Assembly: GCA_015233565.1 (NCBI GenBank)
Contig: JADFXM010000015.1
Span: 1-64,000 of the forward strand
DNA from: Candidatus Rifleibacteriota bacterium
GTDB taxonomy: Bacteria; Muiribacteriota; Ozemobacteria; Ozemobacterales; Ozemobacteraceae
Length of the DNA stretch: 64,000 nucleotides
Direction: 5' to 3'
In this document: one piece after another, positions 34,827 to 43,916 of the stretch
Numbering within the stretch: the stretch's first letter is position 1
Layout of the letters: the number at the start of each line of letters is the position of its first letter
Position numbers and translations under genes: made by a program
The notes under the pieces: generated by a model
Told to the model about the DNA's origin: nothing
Databases searched by the model: none
What the model saw: only the letters and a program-made list of their open reading frames with translations

Positions 34827-35891
34827 CTATCTCAATCCCAATTTTGTCATTGGATCTCTTGCTGTTTCAGCGGTAATCTTAAGATTTTTATCTTCAATCA
34901 GGCCTTTCTTTAAAAGCATTTTAGGCAAAAGAACCGGAGCAGTGGCTTTGAAATTGTAGATGATGTGGGGAATTGTCCATAGATCGACTCTCTTGCTTTC
35001 GGGAAGAACTCGATTCATCAGAATAATGAGATTGTTTGTACAATTATTGGTGATTGTGTTGTAATATTCTCCTTGTCGGTTGACTCCTCCAATACGAAGG
35101 GATTCGATGACAAGTTGTTTTGTTTGATTATGGTCTAAAACAACCGGGTAAAGATTCAATTCCTCACCTCGATAATTTATCTCATCCATGTAATCTTCGT
35201 AGGATGTCAGAATCCAACAGTTTCCAAAAGTGTTCTTGAGACCTCCTATTAGAGAGAAATCCTGATCTTTTCGCATCAGCGCTTCTACGCTAAGACACAT
35301 TCCATTGGTACTCCCTTTGGGTGTAACTACGCCGCCATCCTTAAAAGTGAAAAGGAAGAGACTGTGAGCAGCCAACCACTTTGGAGGAAATGGCTTCAGG
35401 ACTATGTATACATTTTCGACCAAGTCAGGTTTGATTTGAGCGGTCTGGAAATCGTGGATTTCACATCCCTTTGTGGAGGAAGCTACAATCTGTCGCCACC
35501 TGAAATCGCCGACGGTAATAACTCCATCTTTTTCAGAGATAAGTTTCAAATTTCTCTCGTAAGGTTTATAAACCGGCGGGACAATTTTCCCCGCATCAAT
35601 TGCCTTTTTGGTAATTTTTTTTACTCGCAGTTCTTCCATTTGGTCAGACTCTTTGACTGAGCCTTCAATCACACAATTTTCCTGATCAAAAGCTGCTACA
35701 TCTTTAAAATCAATTCCCACCAGTTTGAAAATTCGGCCATCTTCAGTAGTTAGCTTGGCTTTTGCATCAAGAACTGAAACAATGCCTTCCAGTCTATAGT
35801 TAACTTGTGCAACCAGCAGTGATTCAAAAAGGACTAGGAATAAAAAAACTGTTAGAATGGTCCTGAAAAGTTGCGGTCTAAAAGGAATCAT
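34827..35891 (-). CDS. Secreted protein with DUF4105/Lnb-type domain
   Basis: The protein has 354 residues and a signal peptide (T-I-L-T-V-F-L-F-L-V-L-F). A beta-rich N-terminal region (about 35-150) precedes a C-terminal half with the pattern of the DUF4105 (Lnb N-terminal periplasmic) domain. That pattern includes a Tyr-rich approach and the conserved T-N-N-C-T near Cys282, preceded by E-Y-Y-N-T-I. In this fold the Cys belongs to a possible catalytic Cys-His pair, as in NlpC-like enzymes; activity here is inference. GGAGG eight bases before the ATG supports the start. It is followed by a strong terminator and has secreted neighbours on both sides. Confidence 0.6.
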   Translation of the reverse strand: MIPFRPQLFRTILTVFLFLVLFESLLVAQVNYRLEGIVSVLDAKAKLTTEDGRIFKLVGIDFKDVAAFDQENCVIEGSVKESDQMEELRVKKITKKAIDAGKIVPPVYKPYERNLKLISEKDGVITVGDFRWRQIVASSTKGCEIHDFQTAQIKPDLVENVYIVLKPFPPKWLAAHSLFLFTFKDGGVVTPKGSTNGMCLSVEALMRKDQDFSLIGGLKNTFGNCWILTSYEDYMDEINYRGEELNLYPVVLDHNQTKQLVIESLRIGGVNRQGEYYNTITNNCTNNLIILMNRVLPESKRVDLWTIPHIIYNFKATAPVLLPKMLLKKGLIEDKNLKITAETARDPMTKLGLR

Positions 35892-35963
35892 TTATTGCCT
35901 CCAAGAGAAAAATTTTTTCATTCTTCAAAAAAGAATATTTTCATAATGAAACGCCAAAAGTTC

Positions 35964-37274
35964 TTATGGCTTAAAATAATCATATTGTACTTTGAAACCC
36001 GGCAAAAGACGATAGGTAAGATACCCATCTTTAAATGGTGCTATTACGACGGCATTGGAAGGTAGATGGCTGCCGATAATTGTTTTTTCACCTGCTTCAA
36101 TTGAGAATGAAATAGGCACAACCATTTTTTCATCAAAAGAAATTTGTCCCTGAATTGTCGTGGTTCGTTCATCGGGGCCGGTAAAAAATATGTGCGGTGC
36201 TTCATCTGTCCTTGGTGAATAGGAGGTATCGCCAACAACCATTTCAAAGGATTGATCGGGAAGTCGTTCAATTACAGGAAATTGCCCACTTGGTGTGTGG
36301 CCAAGTACCAGGCGAAAAAATCCATTTTCCTTAAGGAAGTTGATAACATCCTCAGGGGGTAATGCGACTTTTCCTTCCTGGTCAACTTCTCTTCCGTAAA
36401 CGACGCTTTCCGGATTAATTGTCAGTTTTGGTGCTGGGCCCACATACTGCACCAATTCATAGCCTACTGGATATTCGAATATGTTCTTGTGTCCGAGGTT
36501 TTGTTGCCAGTCGGTGAGAGATTTTTGAAACCACTCGTTAAGGTTGGTTTCCCATTTGACAATACTAATTTTTCGATGTAATGAACCGGGTATTTTTCCC
36601 AGGGATTGTGAGCAAATTCCAGAATGGACAAAAAGTGTCTTTCCGACATGAGCCATTATAACGGAAGACTTGAGGATGCGGAATAATAATCCCCCGGGGG
36701 TTGTATCGGATAAATAACTTCCAGTAACTTGATCGTCCGAAATTGCTGCTGGGTTGACGCCATTTTCGGAAGCCAACTCTGAACGCCTTAGTTCAAAAGC
36801 CGATGGGGAGCCCATCGTTCTTTCGAGGATCCATTTCAGGCGATTAGAACGATTGTTTGGAAGATTTTTTCCCTGAATCCATTGGTGAAAATCATCGCTT
36901 TTAAAAATGGGGTCAGTTTTAATTGCAGAATCAGATAATTCCACAGGAATTCTGATTTTGTTGATATCACGATTGCCTGCGATCAAGATCACTCGATCAG
37001 GTGTTTCTTGTTTAAGTCGCAAAAACTCTCGCATTACTAAACGCTCTCCGGGAAATCTGTCACATATGTCACCACCGTGGACAAAAATAAAATCTGCCTT
37101 GAGGTGATACTTTCCGTCGGAATCCTGCGCAAAAGCAGGGTTTGATTTGAAAAAATTTATCAGTTTGGCCTGATTTCCCTCAATATCAGTAAGAAAAGTA
37201 ATATTAGCCCCGAAAATGGTGCCCGAAAAAACAATAATAAAAATCAGTGAGAACAGAACTAAATATTTTTTCAT
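35964..37274 (-). CDS. Secreted calcineurin-like phosphoesterase with altered first motif
   Basis: The protein has 436 residues, with a signal peptide (L-V-L-F-S-L-I-F-I-I-V-F-S-G). Motifs of the metallophosphoesterase fold appear in order: F-L-T-D-I-E-G-N near 29, F-V-H-G-G-D-I-C-D-R near 66, A-G-N-R-D near 100, and L-G-H-T-P-S-G near 326. The first motif has Glu where most members have His (D-I-E-G instead of D-x-H-G), and the third has Arg in place of His. Two metals could still bind through Asp, Glu and Asn. The substrate is unknown. It lies 72 bp upstream of the DUF4105-like gene on the same strand. Confidence 0.75.
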   Translation of the reverse strand: MKKYLVLFSLIFIIVFSGTIFGANITFLTDIEGNQAKLINFFKSNPAFAQDSDGKYHLKADFIFVHGGDICDRFPGERLVMREFLRLKQETPDRVILIAGNRDINKIRIPVELSDSAIKTDPIFKSDDFHQWIQGKNLPNNRSNRLKWILERTMGSPSAFELRRSELASENGVNPAAISDDQVTGSYLSDTTPGGLLFRILKSSVIMAHVGKTLFVHSGICSQSLGKIPGSLHRKISIVKWETNLNEWFQKSLTDWQQNLGHKNIFEYPVGYELVQYVGPAPKLTINPESVVYGREVDQEGKVALPPEDVINFLKENGFFRLVLGHTPSGQFPVIERLPDQSFEMVVGDTSYSPRTDEAPHIFFTGPDERTTTIQGQISFDEKMVVPISFSIEAGEKTIIGSHLPSNAVVIAPFKDGYLTYRLLPGFKVQYDYFKP

Positions 37275-37484
37275 TTTTTCTTCAGGAGCCTTTCTGAGAA
37301 GTCACCTCAAAACACAAAATATTTCGAAGAAGATGGCTCTGTATGCTACCAATTGCAATTAGCCAACTCCCAAATTATTGATTTGAATCCCCCTAATTAT
37401 ACCAGAGGGATTAAAAAAAGTTTTGAAAAAGTCGGGTTTTGCTACAAATCTTTTTGTTGGTTTCGTTAAATATCAAATTCTTTT

Positions 37485-38210
37485 CTAATCAATTTTTTCG
37501 TCGGGAAATTCGCTTTCATTCATAATATATTTCTTAACAAATTCATAACGGTCTGGGAAGCTTGATTTCAAAAGAGAGCTATGTGTACAATACAATCTGA
37601 CTGATTCGGCCATATCCTCTTTGGGACTTTCAGCCCCGTAGTCGCTTACAGGAGCAGTTTTGGGCTCAGAAATGAAAAACGATGATGTCCAGAATTGTTT
37701 CTCCCAAGCGGAAAGAATATCTGGATGGGACATTTGAAAACAGTGAGTCATTTCGTGAGCTAAATATCCTGAAAAAACTTTATAACTGGCGCCTGAATTT
37801 GTTATATATACGATCGGTGCGACATTCATTTCAACATACCCCGCAACTTGTGGAGAGCTTCCTTCTTTTACTCGACGAATTCCTTTTGTGCAAATCCGAA
37901 ACGGTAAAGGTAGTTTGTTAAATAATTCATTTGCCATGTTTAATTCATTGGCTTTCCATTCAGCGGAATCGTCTTCCGGTGAAATTGCAAAAACGCTGCT
38001 CATAAAGTTCTTTTGAGGCTGGATTCCATCCCAGACTGATGGAATAGGCAAAGGATCAGATTTTTCCACGACCTTGGGAAATGAAGCCAAAACAACGGGG
38101 TTTTCATTATAGGGATATTCTGCTGACAAGCTTGTTGTCAAAACAACAACGAAAACAGTTGTAATAAAAATATTAATCAAAGATTTCATTCGAATCTGGT
38201 TTTTGATCAT
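37485..38210 (-). CDS. Secreted gluzincin-like (lethal-factor-type) metallopeptidase candidate
   Basis: The protein has 241 residues, with a signal peptide after a short start (I-N-I-F-I-T-T-V-F-V-V-V-L). The zinc motif is L-A-H-E-M-T-H-C-F near residue 151, and about 50 residues later comes E-S-P-K-E-D-M-A-E-S. That pairing resembles the lethal-factor-like (ATLF) group, where the second Glu completes the zinc site. AAGGA nine bases before the ATG at 38210 supports the start. The host target is unknown, and nothing here shows that it is a toxin. It is the first of four secreted-protein genes in a row. Confidence 0.65.
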   Translation of the reverse strand: MIKNQIRMKSLINIFITTVFVVVLTTSLSAEYPYNENPVVLASFPKVVEKSDPLPIPSVWDGIQPQKNFMSSVFAISPEDDSAEWKANELNMANELFNKLPLPFRICTKGIRRVKEGSSPQVAGYVEMNVAPIVYITNSGASYKVFSGYLAHEMTHCFQMSHPDILSAWEKQFWTSSFFISEPKTAPVSDYGAESPKEDMAESVRLYCTHSSLLKSSFPDRYEFVKKYIMNESEFPDEKID

Positions 38211-38411
38211 ATAGCTAATCCTTGTTTTGAGACTCCAGTCTTTAAATTATATCAAAATAAATAATACTTGGGTCTGAAATGAAAATTAAGTTTGATTGCT
38301 TAATTTTCCTTCTGTATTTTGATGACTGGAATGTTATTCTGTAGCATTAGTGTATTTCTATGGGTTAAATAGTCCACCGTGCAGTTTCCGGATTTTTGTT
38401 AATTGCAAAAA

Positions 38412-39011
38412 CTATATTGGAAAGAGACTTTTCCACTTGTCGTCTTTGGGAATGCCAATAACAAAAAATTCGTTCTTCGATTGGGCTATTTGAACCTTTG
38501 TATTATCGGCATTTTGGGTTTTAAAATCTTCGTAAAGTTTTCTAATTTCAGGGTTGGGGCTGAGAATGTACATTTCCTGATTTTCAGAACCTCTCCAAAC
38601 GCTCCGGCTTAACTTGGTGCTGTCAAAAGGGCCGTCGATTAAGACATCCAATAATTGAAGGCAATCCTGGTGTTTTGATTGTAACTCCTGGAAATAAAAC
38701 CCCGAATAGGCCAGAATATCTATAAATCCCTCTTCTCGCGCAGAGATCAAAACTTGCTTAAAAAATTCAGGCTGTTCAAAAGGGTCGCCACCGCTTATTG
38801 TCAAACGATCGGTAAAAGTGGAAAAAAATCTGATTTTTGCTTGTACTTCGGCAAGAGAAACTCGAAATGATTCATCGAAGTCCCATAGTGGTTGCGAAAT
38901 GCAATCATTGCACTTGTGTGTGCACCCCTGAAACCAAATACCCAAACGTCTTTTTGGGCCGAGGGTGTCAACAGGGTAATAAAAGTGGCGAATTAGTCCT
39001 GAGTTGACCAT
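38412..39011 (-). CDS. NrdG-like radical SAM activating enzyme
   Basis: This 199-residue protein has the small radical SAM layout of NrdG-type activases. The cluster motif is GCTHKCNDC (Cys30, 34, 37), followed by L-T-I-S-G-G-D-P-F-E-Q near 75. AAGGAG precedes the ATG. NrdG activates anaerobic ribonucleotide reductase NrdD, but no nrdD gene is next to it, so another glycyl-radical partner or a distant nrdD is possible. It stands alone between the secreted cluster and the divergent cupin gene. Confidence 0.8.
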   Translation of the reverse strand: MVNSGLIRHFYYPVDTLGPKRRLGIWFQGCTHKCNDCISQPLWDFDESFRVSLAEVQAKIRFFSTFTDRLTISGGDPFEQPEFFKQVLISAREEGFIDILAYSGFYFQELQSKHQDCLQLLDVLIDGPFDSTKLSRSVWRGSENQEMYILSPNPEIRKLYEDFKTQNADNTKVQIAQSKNEFFVIGIPKDDKWKSLFPI

Positions 39012-39181
39012 TATTTTTTCACTCCTTCAGAGGGATATAAAGGTGGCTGACCAATACTTTTTTAGGCAAAGCCAAAGAGAGAATTCGAATAGTATTTTAC
39101 ACTGAAAGGAAAATTTGCTAGCATTTTTTTGACAACTCTTATATTAACAACACTACGCAAACCATTGAAAGGAATACACAT

Positions 39182-39514
39182 ATGTCCGGAATTTTTCCAA
39201 AACCAATCAAGGATCTTCCTGAAGCGAATGTACCACTCGAGGGAGTTAAAGCATTTCTTTCACAATCTGATTCACACCAGATCGTATTTATGGAATTCCA
39301 AAAAGACGTGGATTTGCCGATACATTCGCATGCTGCCCAGGTTGGTTTTATATTAGAAGGAAAAAGTGAGCTGACCATCGGAGGGAAGAAAGCAGTTTTT
39401 TCCAAAGGCGATAGATATTATATCCCTGAAGGCGTCCCCCATTCAGGAAAGATCTATGCTGGGTATGCAGATATTACTTTTTTTGAAGAGCCAAATCGTT
39501 ATTCAAAAAAATAA
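39182..39514 (+). CDS. Small cupin-domain protein
   Basis: The protein has 110 residues and a single cupin barrel. The first metal motif is I-H-S-H-A-A-Q near 42 with a later Glu in I-L-E-G-K-S-E. The second contains G-D-R-Y-Y-I-P-E-G-V-P-H. It probably binds a metal and a small ligand; the specific role is not recognisable. AAGGAA eight bases upstream of the ATG supports the start. It is divergent from the NrdG-like gene, so the 170 bp between them should hold both promoters. Confidence 0.85.
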   Translation: MSGIFPKPIKDLPEANVPLEGVKAFLSQSDSHQIVFMEFQKDVDLPIHSHAAQVGFILEGKSELTIGGKKAVFSKGDRYYIPEGVPHSGKIYAGYADITFFEEPNRYSKK

Positions 39515-39608
39515 AGAATTGCAAAGAATTTCAGCGATGGAAAAGATTTAATTCACTTTTCAAGCGACCGATTTTTCCGACTGACAGTATTTTAGAGGCG
39601 AAAAAACA

Positions 39609-40004
39609 GTGAGACAGTTTCTAGCACAAGTTGCACTAGTCGTGCGCGATTATGATGAGGCTCTTGATTTCTATATTGGAATCCTAGGTTTCGAGCTTAT
39701 AGAGGACACATATCTTCCGGAGCAGAATAAACGGTGGGTGGTTGTTGCACCGCCTGGCTCCAGCGAATCTCGAATACTTCTTGCGCGCGCGGCTGACGAA
39801 GAGCAATCAACACGAATTGGAAATCAAACCGGGGGAAGAGTGTTTCTATTCCTTTATACAGATGATTTTTGGCGGGACTTTCGAACTTATAAAAGCAAAG
39901 GAGTGATTTTCGTACGTGAGCCCAAGAAGGAAACCTATGGAATAGTTGCTGTATTCAAGGACCTTTACGGAAATCTCTGGGATCTCTTGCAGCCAAATCC
40001 CTAG
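39609..40004 (+). CDS. VOC-superfamily protein (glyoxalase-like)
   Basis: The protein has 131 residues and two beta-alpha-beta-beta-beta modules. The first module begins Q-V-A-L-V-V-R-D-Y-D-E-A-L-D-F-Y and the second includes F-L-Y-T-D-D-F-W-R-D-F and ends V-F-K-D-L-Y-G-N-L-W-D. It resembles members often annotated as glyoxalase or bleomycin resistance, but I would not assign a substrate. It starts at a GTG preceded by an AGGCG-type sequence. It lies 95 bp after the cupin gene in the same direction. Confidence 0.85.
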   Translation: MRQFLAQVALVVRDYDEALDFYIGILGFELIEDTYLPEQNKRWVVVAPPGSSESRILLARAADEEQSTRIGNQTGGRVFLFLYTDDFWRDFRTYKSKGVIFVREPKKETYGIVAVFKDLYGNLWDLLQPNP

Positions 40005-40065
40005 TTTCTATAAATCTGAGTTTTTTTTAAACGACTATCGAAAAAATTTGGAATTTTAATTCTGG

Positions 40066-40099
40066 TTTCCGGTTTACTTTTAACCGGAAATATTCTTTT
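40066..40099 (+). terminator. Possible terminator after the VOC gene
   Basis: A 9-bp perfect stem (TTTCCGGTT / AACCGGAAA) with a seven-base loop is followed by TATTCTTTT. It lies about 60 bp after the VOC stop codon and before the next plus-strand gene. Confidence 0.6.
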
Positions 40100-40220
40100 C
40101 AATTTGACCTCCGCAATCGTTAAAAAATGTCCCATCGGAGAAATTTTTGACGAATTTCAATTAATTGATTAAACTAATCTGGTAAGAACTATTGAAATTT
40201 TTTTTCTGGAGCAAGTAAGA

Positions 40221-41465
40221 ATGTGGAATTCGAAAGCAATTTGCACGTTATTTTTTTGTTTTTCATTCTCAGCTGCTTTTTCAGCCCCATTTGACGGGAC
40301 TTCCGTTCCTAATGGAGTAAACCTGGGGACAGCGAGCTCCGCTGCCTTTAATGGTGACGAAGCCTTGAAAAGGCAGTATTCAAAAAATCTTACTCCAGTA
40401 CCGGAAATTAATATAAAAGAATGGATCCGACGGGCAAATGGTGAACAATATCAACAAACTCAGCTGCTTAGAATAGATGCAATTGCTGACGCATATCTTA
40501 TTCGAAAATTGGATCAGATGCCGTGGAAGTTAGTTGAAGCTCTTCTGAAGGGTAATTATCCACAAAAAGAAGATGAACGCAAAAAGGAATTAAATACTCT
40601 CGAAGCACAACAGGAGCTGGAAGCAAACAGCGGAAAGCCAGACTCAGCGGTTGTTACTAACCTTCAGACTGTTGTAGATACCCCGACCAAACCTCATTAT
40701 ACCATTGGCAGAACGCATCCGATAAATGTTGAGCGTCTTTGCAATAAATTTCGCGAAATAATGCAGAGTTTCCCGAATTATACCCCTGTAATTACCATGG
40801 AACATGAATGGGCGCCTGAAACTAGGCGTTATTTATTTTATGGATTCTGGCAGCGATTTGCTCATTTTCTAACCGGACAGCAAAAAGATATGCCGATGCC
40901 ACTGTTTTTTCGATCAAAATTGTTCCTTTTACTTGGTTGTGGTTGGACATCCAGATATGCTTTTACGGGATACGAAAAATATTTGGTGAAATATATCATG
41001 TCTTGTCCAGATCGGAGCGTTCAAATTCACGACGTATTCAGGGAATGCTATCGACTCACTCTTGGAGATGTCTACCTAACTATGCTGACAGCTGAGAATG
41101 TTCTGGCAGGAAATCCTTACCGTTCTGACCGAGATAAAGATCCCTTGCAAAGAAAATTGGCGTATATTCGAAATGACTCGGCTCCTTCTGGCGATAATTA
41201 TGGTGCTTGGTATCATTTCTATGGCATCGCCCTCTACGGATTGGTTCGTGCTCCGTTGATTCCTTCTGCTGTAGGAGAAATAGAGAGCTTTGGTTCACTT
41301 TTCCTTGAAGGCCCCGATAAACAGGAAGATTACATTAATCGACTTGGAGCAATTTTCGGGACAAAACTTAAAATGCTTATCGAAAGCGGAAATTGGAAAA
41401 AGCCCCTTTCTCCAACTGATCGCACGGATTACATGACTTTGGTTCCCGTTCCCGAAAAACACTGA
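40221..41465 (+). CDS. Secreted protein of unknown function
   Basis: The protein has 414 residues. A signal peptide (L-F-F-C-F-S-F-S-A-A-F-S-A) is followed by a mature protein rich in Trp, Tyr and Phe in its second half. I see no catalytic motif I can name. Segments such as M-E-H-E-W-A-P-E-T-R-R-Y-L near 195 and A-W-Y-H-F-Y-G-I-A-L near 335 suggest a compact helical domain. GGAG nine bases before the ATG supports the start. The MOSC-domain gene follows 17 bp later, so the two may be co-expressed. It could be a periplasmic enzyme or a binding protein. Confidence 0.6.
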   Translation: MWNSKAICTLFFCFSFSAAFSAPFDGTSVPNGVNLGTASSAAFNGDEALKRQYSKNLTPVPEINIKEWIRRANGEQYQQTQLLRIDAIADAYLIRKLDQMPWKLVEALLKGNYPQKEDERKKELNTLEAQQELEANSGKPDSAVVTNLQTVVDTPTKPHYTIGRTHPINVERLCNKFREIMQSFPNYTPVITMEHEWAPETRRYLFYGFWQRFAHFLTGQQKDMPMPLFFRSKLFLLLGCGWTSRYAFTGYEKYLVKYIMSCPDRSVQIHDVFRECYRLTLGDVYLTMLTAENVLAGNPYRSDRDKDPLQRKLAYIRNDSAPSGDNYGAWYHFYGIALYGLVRAPLIPSAVGEIESFGSLFLEGPDKQEDYINRLGAIFGTKLKMLIESGNWKKPLSPTDRTDYMTLVPVPEKH

Positions 41466-41482
41466 AAACTAAAGGGAGGCGT

Positions 41483-42034
41483 ATGGTGAAACATTTGTCC
41501 ACAAGTGAACTTGAGGCTGGTTTGGATGAAATCAGCCAATCACCGAGTAACAATGGCCTGTTGAAGCTGATTGTTCGCAGACCTCAGAATGGCCAAAGGG
41601 AAGAAATCTCCGAAGGAAAACTGGATTCAAAAGATGGTTTGATTGGCGATAACTGGATTGACCGGGCAAGCTCAAGAAAAACAGATGGTGGGCTTAAATC
41701 CGAAACTCAATTAACAATTATTAATGCGCGATTGATCGATTTGATTGCACAGAATAAAGACCGTTGGCAGCTTTCAGGCGACCAGTTATTCATTGACATG
41801 AATTTGAGTGAAGAAAATCTTCCTTCCGGAACCAGAGTATTAATTGGTTCTGCTGGGATTGAAATTTCCAGTGCGCCACATACAGGTTGCAAAAAATTCG
41901 TGGAATGGTTCGGTTTGGATGCAATGAATTTCGTTAATTCCCCACTTGGAAGAAAACTGAATTTACGTGGACTTCACGCAAAAGTAATCAAGTCGGGTTC
42001 CATTAAAGTGGGGGATATTGCAAAAATTATTTAA
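41483..42034 (+). CDS. MOSC-domain protein
   Basis: The protein has 183 residues. It shows the MOSC pattern: G-L-I-G-D-N-W near 52, S-G-D-Q-L-F-I-D-M-N-L near 98, and the conserved Cys in P-H-T-G-C-K-K-F at Cys136. The end contains N-L-R-G-L-H-A-K-V and the usual G-x-I-K-V-G-D. MOSC domains handle sulfur in molybdenum-cofactor enzymes; short stand-alone ones have unknown targets. A strong GGGAGG precedes the ATG. No molybdenum enzyme gene is in the window. Confidence 0.9.
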   Translation: MVKHLSTSELEAGLDEISQSPSNNGLLKLIVRRPQNGQREEISEGKLDSKDGLIGDNWIDRASSRKTDGGLKSETQLTIINARLIDLIAQNKDRWQLSGDQLFIDMNLSEENLPSGTRVLIGSAGIEISSAPHTGCKKFVEWFGLDAMNFVNSPLGRKLNLRGLHAKVIKSGSIKVGDIAKII

Positions 42035-42247
42035 TTTTGTGGTTTCCCGAAAGTCTGAAAAGCGGTTCTTGCTATATTCCGAAATGCCAAATTTGTGATA
42101 AATTTCACGATTTTGATTGGGCCGGAATTTTATTAAGTTTGTGTACCAATTTTCAAGTAATATTGAAGAAAGCTACGATAAAACGAAAATTTTTCAAATT
42201 ATTGTTCGCTTATAACAACTTGCCTGTTATAATATATTGGCAAAAAA

Positions 42248-43507
42248 ATGAAAGCGTATATAATTTCCACCAAAACTATCATTGAGCCTTTTGGCGATTT
42301 AGTGAAGGATACGCTTATCCTCGATATTCCCTTTGAGGAGAGCCTTCAAAAGCTGCTCAAATCTCGCGGTTTTAGTTGCGAAATAGTTGAAGCTGAACCA
42401 GCAAAAGTAAATGATTTAGAGCCTTTTCTGGTTTTAAAAGATTACCTTTTTATTACTTCCAGGCTTCTTGATGAATTCCTTCTCAAGATTGGAAATTTTG
42501 CAGATGGGTCTGCCAAAAGACTTGGTATTAAAAAGGGACTTTTTACCAGATTGTTGGCGCCTCTGCAAGAGACCGAGCAGGATGAAGAATCAATTCTCAT
42601 GCCGCTTTGGTATTTCCCCCCAGGAAAAACTGAAATCAATTTTGCCGATATAGAAGAAATCGAAACTACTGAAAAGATTTTGATTGACCCTGATGAAGAT
42701 TCCTACGAAGGAAATTTCCCGAAACACATGTTGCGAAAAGAAGGTTATAAGTTTTGTGTAACTTCAAGGGCTGCAATTTGTGTTACACACCCTTTGCATT
42801 TGGCTTTAGCCAATATGGCAGCTAATTTTGCCAGGCTTGCTGAGCAAAAAAGAACTTCGGTTTTGCAGAAATTGATGGTACTCTTGAAGGCCAGATCTTT
42901 CAGTAAATTCCGTATACTCAGTGCTATTTCCTCAATCCATCCGGAAGCGGAAGTTCATCCAACTGCAGTGATTGAAGGGAGTGTTATCGGGAAAGGCGCG
43001 AAAATAGGAGCTTATGCTGTTGTTAAATTCTCGTATATTGGTGAAAATGTTTTTGTTGATGACCATGCCGGAATAAAATTCAGTGTATTAGGAAAAGGCA
43101 GTTATGTTGCAAATAACTGCGTTGTTTTCTTTTGTGTGGTTTATCCTGGAGCATTTTTGATAAGTGGCCCATATCAATTCACTCTCTTTGGATACGATTC
43201 TGCAATAATGAATTCAATTCCAGCAGATTACAAGCTTGATGGCGGGACGATTTCTGTAAAAACCCGTAAAGGAATTGAAGATACTGGTTTGAGATTCGTC
43301 GGATCGGTAATTGGACATCGTACAAAGATTGCAGCCGGGGTAATAATAGCCCCCGGAAGGGTTATCCCCAACGATCTTTTCATTTATCCCGATCCGGCAA
43401 GAGTAATACAAAAAATCCCTGAAAATCTTCCAAAAGGGAAACCTGTTTTTCTCATCGATGGGGAATTAATTTCAGGCGAAAATCTGTTCAAGAAAAAGAG
43501 GACGTAA
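42248..43507 (+). CDS. Left-handed beta-helix protein, possible acyl/nucleotidyltransferase
   Basis: The protein has 419 residues. The N-terminal 220 residues look like a mixed alpha/beta domain without a clear nucleotide motif. From about 235 the chain shows hexapeptide repeats (I-H-P-E-A-E-V-H-P-T-A-V-I-E-G-S, later G-K-G-S-Y-V-A-N-N and G-H-R-T-K-I-A-A-G-V). That is a left-handed beta-helix as in acyltransferases and GlmU-type enzymes. The catalytic His is not clear. The gene ends one base before the acyl carrier protein gene starts, so the beta-helix domain may take acyl groups from that carrier. No ribosome binding site is seen before this ATG. Confidence 0.7.
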   Translation: MKAYIISTKTIIEPFGDLVKDTLILDIPFEESLQKLLKSRGFSCEIVEAEPAKVNDLEPFLVLKDYLFITSRLLDEFLLKIGNFADGSAKRLGIKKGLFTRLLAPLQETEQDEESILMPLWYFPPGKTEINFADIEEIETTEKILIDPDEDSYEGNFPKHMLRKEGYKFCVTSRAAICVTHPLHLALANMAANFARLAEQKRTSVLQKLMVLLKARSFSKFRILSAISSIHPEAEVHPTAVIEGSVIGKGAKIGAYAVVKFSYIGENVFVDDHAGIKFSVLGKGSYVANNCVVFFCVVYPGAFLISGPYQFTLFGYDSAIMNSIPADYKLDGGTISVKTRKGIEDTGLRFVGSVIGHRTKIAAGVIIAPGRVIPNDLFIYPDPARVIQKIPENLPKGKPVFLIDGELISGENLFKKKRT

Positions 43508-43508
43508 G

Positions 43509-43916
43509 ATGGACAAGAATGAAATTTTTGAAAAAATAAAGGAAGCTCTACAGGAATCCCTTGGCACACCCTCGGAGAAAATTACCCTGAAAGCTCGAAT
43601 AATTGATGATCTTGGCTGTGATTCCCTAGACTTATTGGACATTCTGTTTTCGATTGAAGAGAAATTTGGATTGAAAATCAAACGAGGACAAGTTGAAGCA
43701 ATGGCACGTGAGGGGCTTGGCGAAGGCGAATTTGAGCAAAATGGCCTCATTACTGAAAAAGGTGCCGAGAGATTAAAGCAGATAATGCCTGAGGTCGACC
43801 ATTCCCAAATAACCCCCGGAATGGGGGTTTATCGCATTCCATATCTTTTCACTGTAGAAACTTTTTGCAGGCTGGTTGAAAAAAAACTAAGTGAAAATAC
43901 TGCTTCCAATAAGTAA
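43509..43916 (+). CDS. Extended acyl carrier protein
   Basis: The protein has 135 residues, against about 80 for a normal acyl carrier protein. The phosphopantetheine site is D-L-G-C-D-S-L-D-L-L (Ser39) and the first helix is normal. After helix II an insert of about 45 residues (E-A-M-A-R-E-G-L-G-E-G-E-F, later I-T-P-G-M-G-V-Y) comes before a last helix (F-T-V-E-T-F-C-R-L-V). Inserted carriers of this kind, such as AcpXL, serve special lipid or polyketide-like pathways rather than housekeeping fatty acid synthesis. It sits one base after the beta-helix gene. Confidence 0.88.
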   Translation: MDKNEIFEKIKEALQESLGTPSEKITLKARIIDDLGCDSLDLLDILFSIEEKFGLKIKRGQVEAMAREGLGEGEFEQNGLITEKGAERLKQIMPEVDHSQITPGMGVYRIPYLFTVETFCRLVEKKLSENTASNK

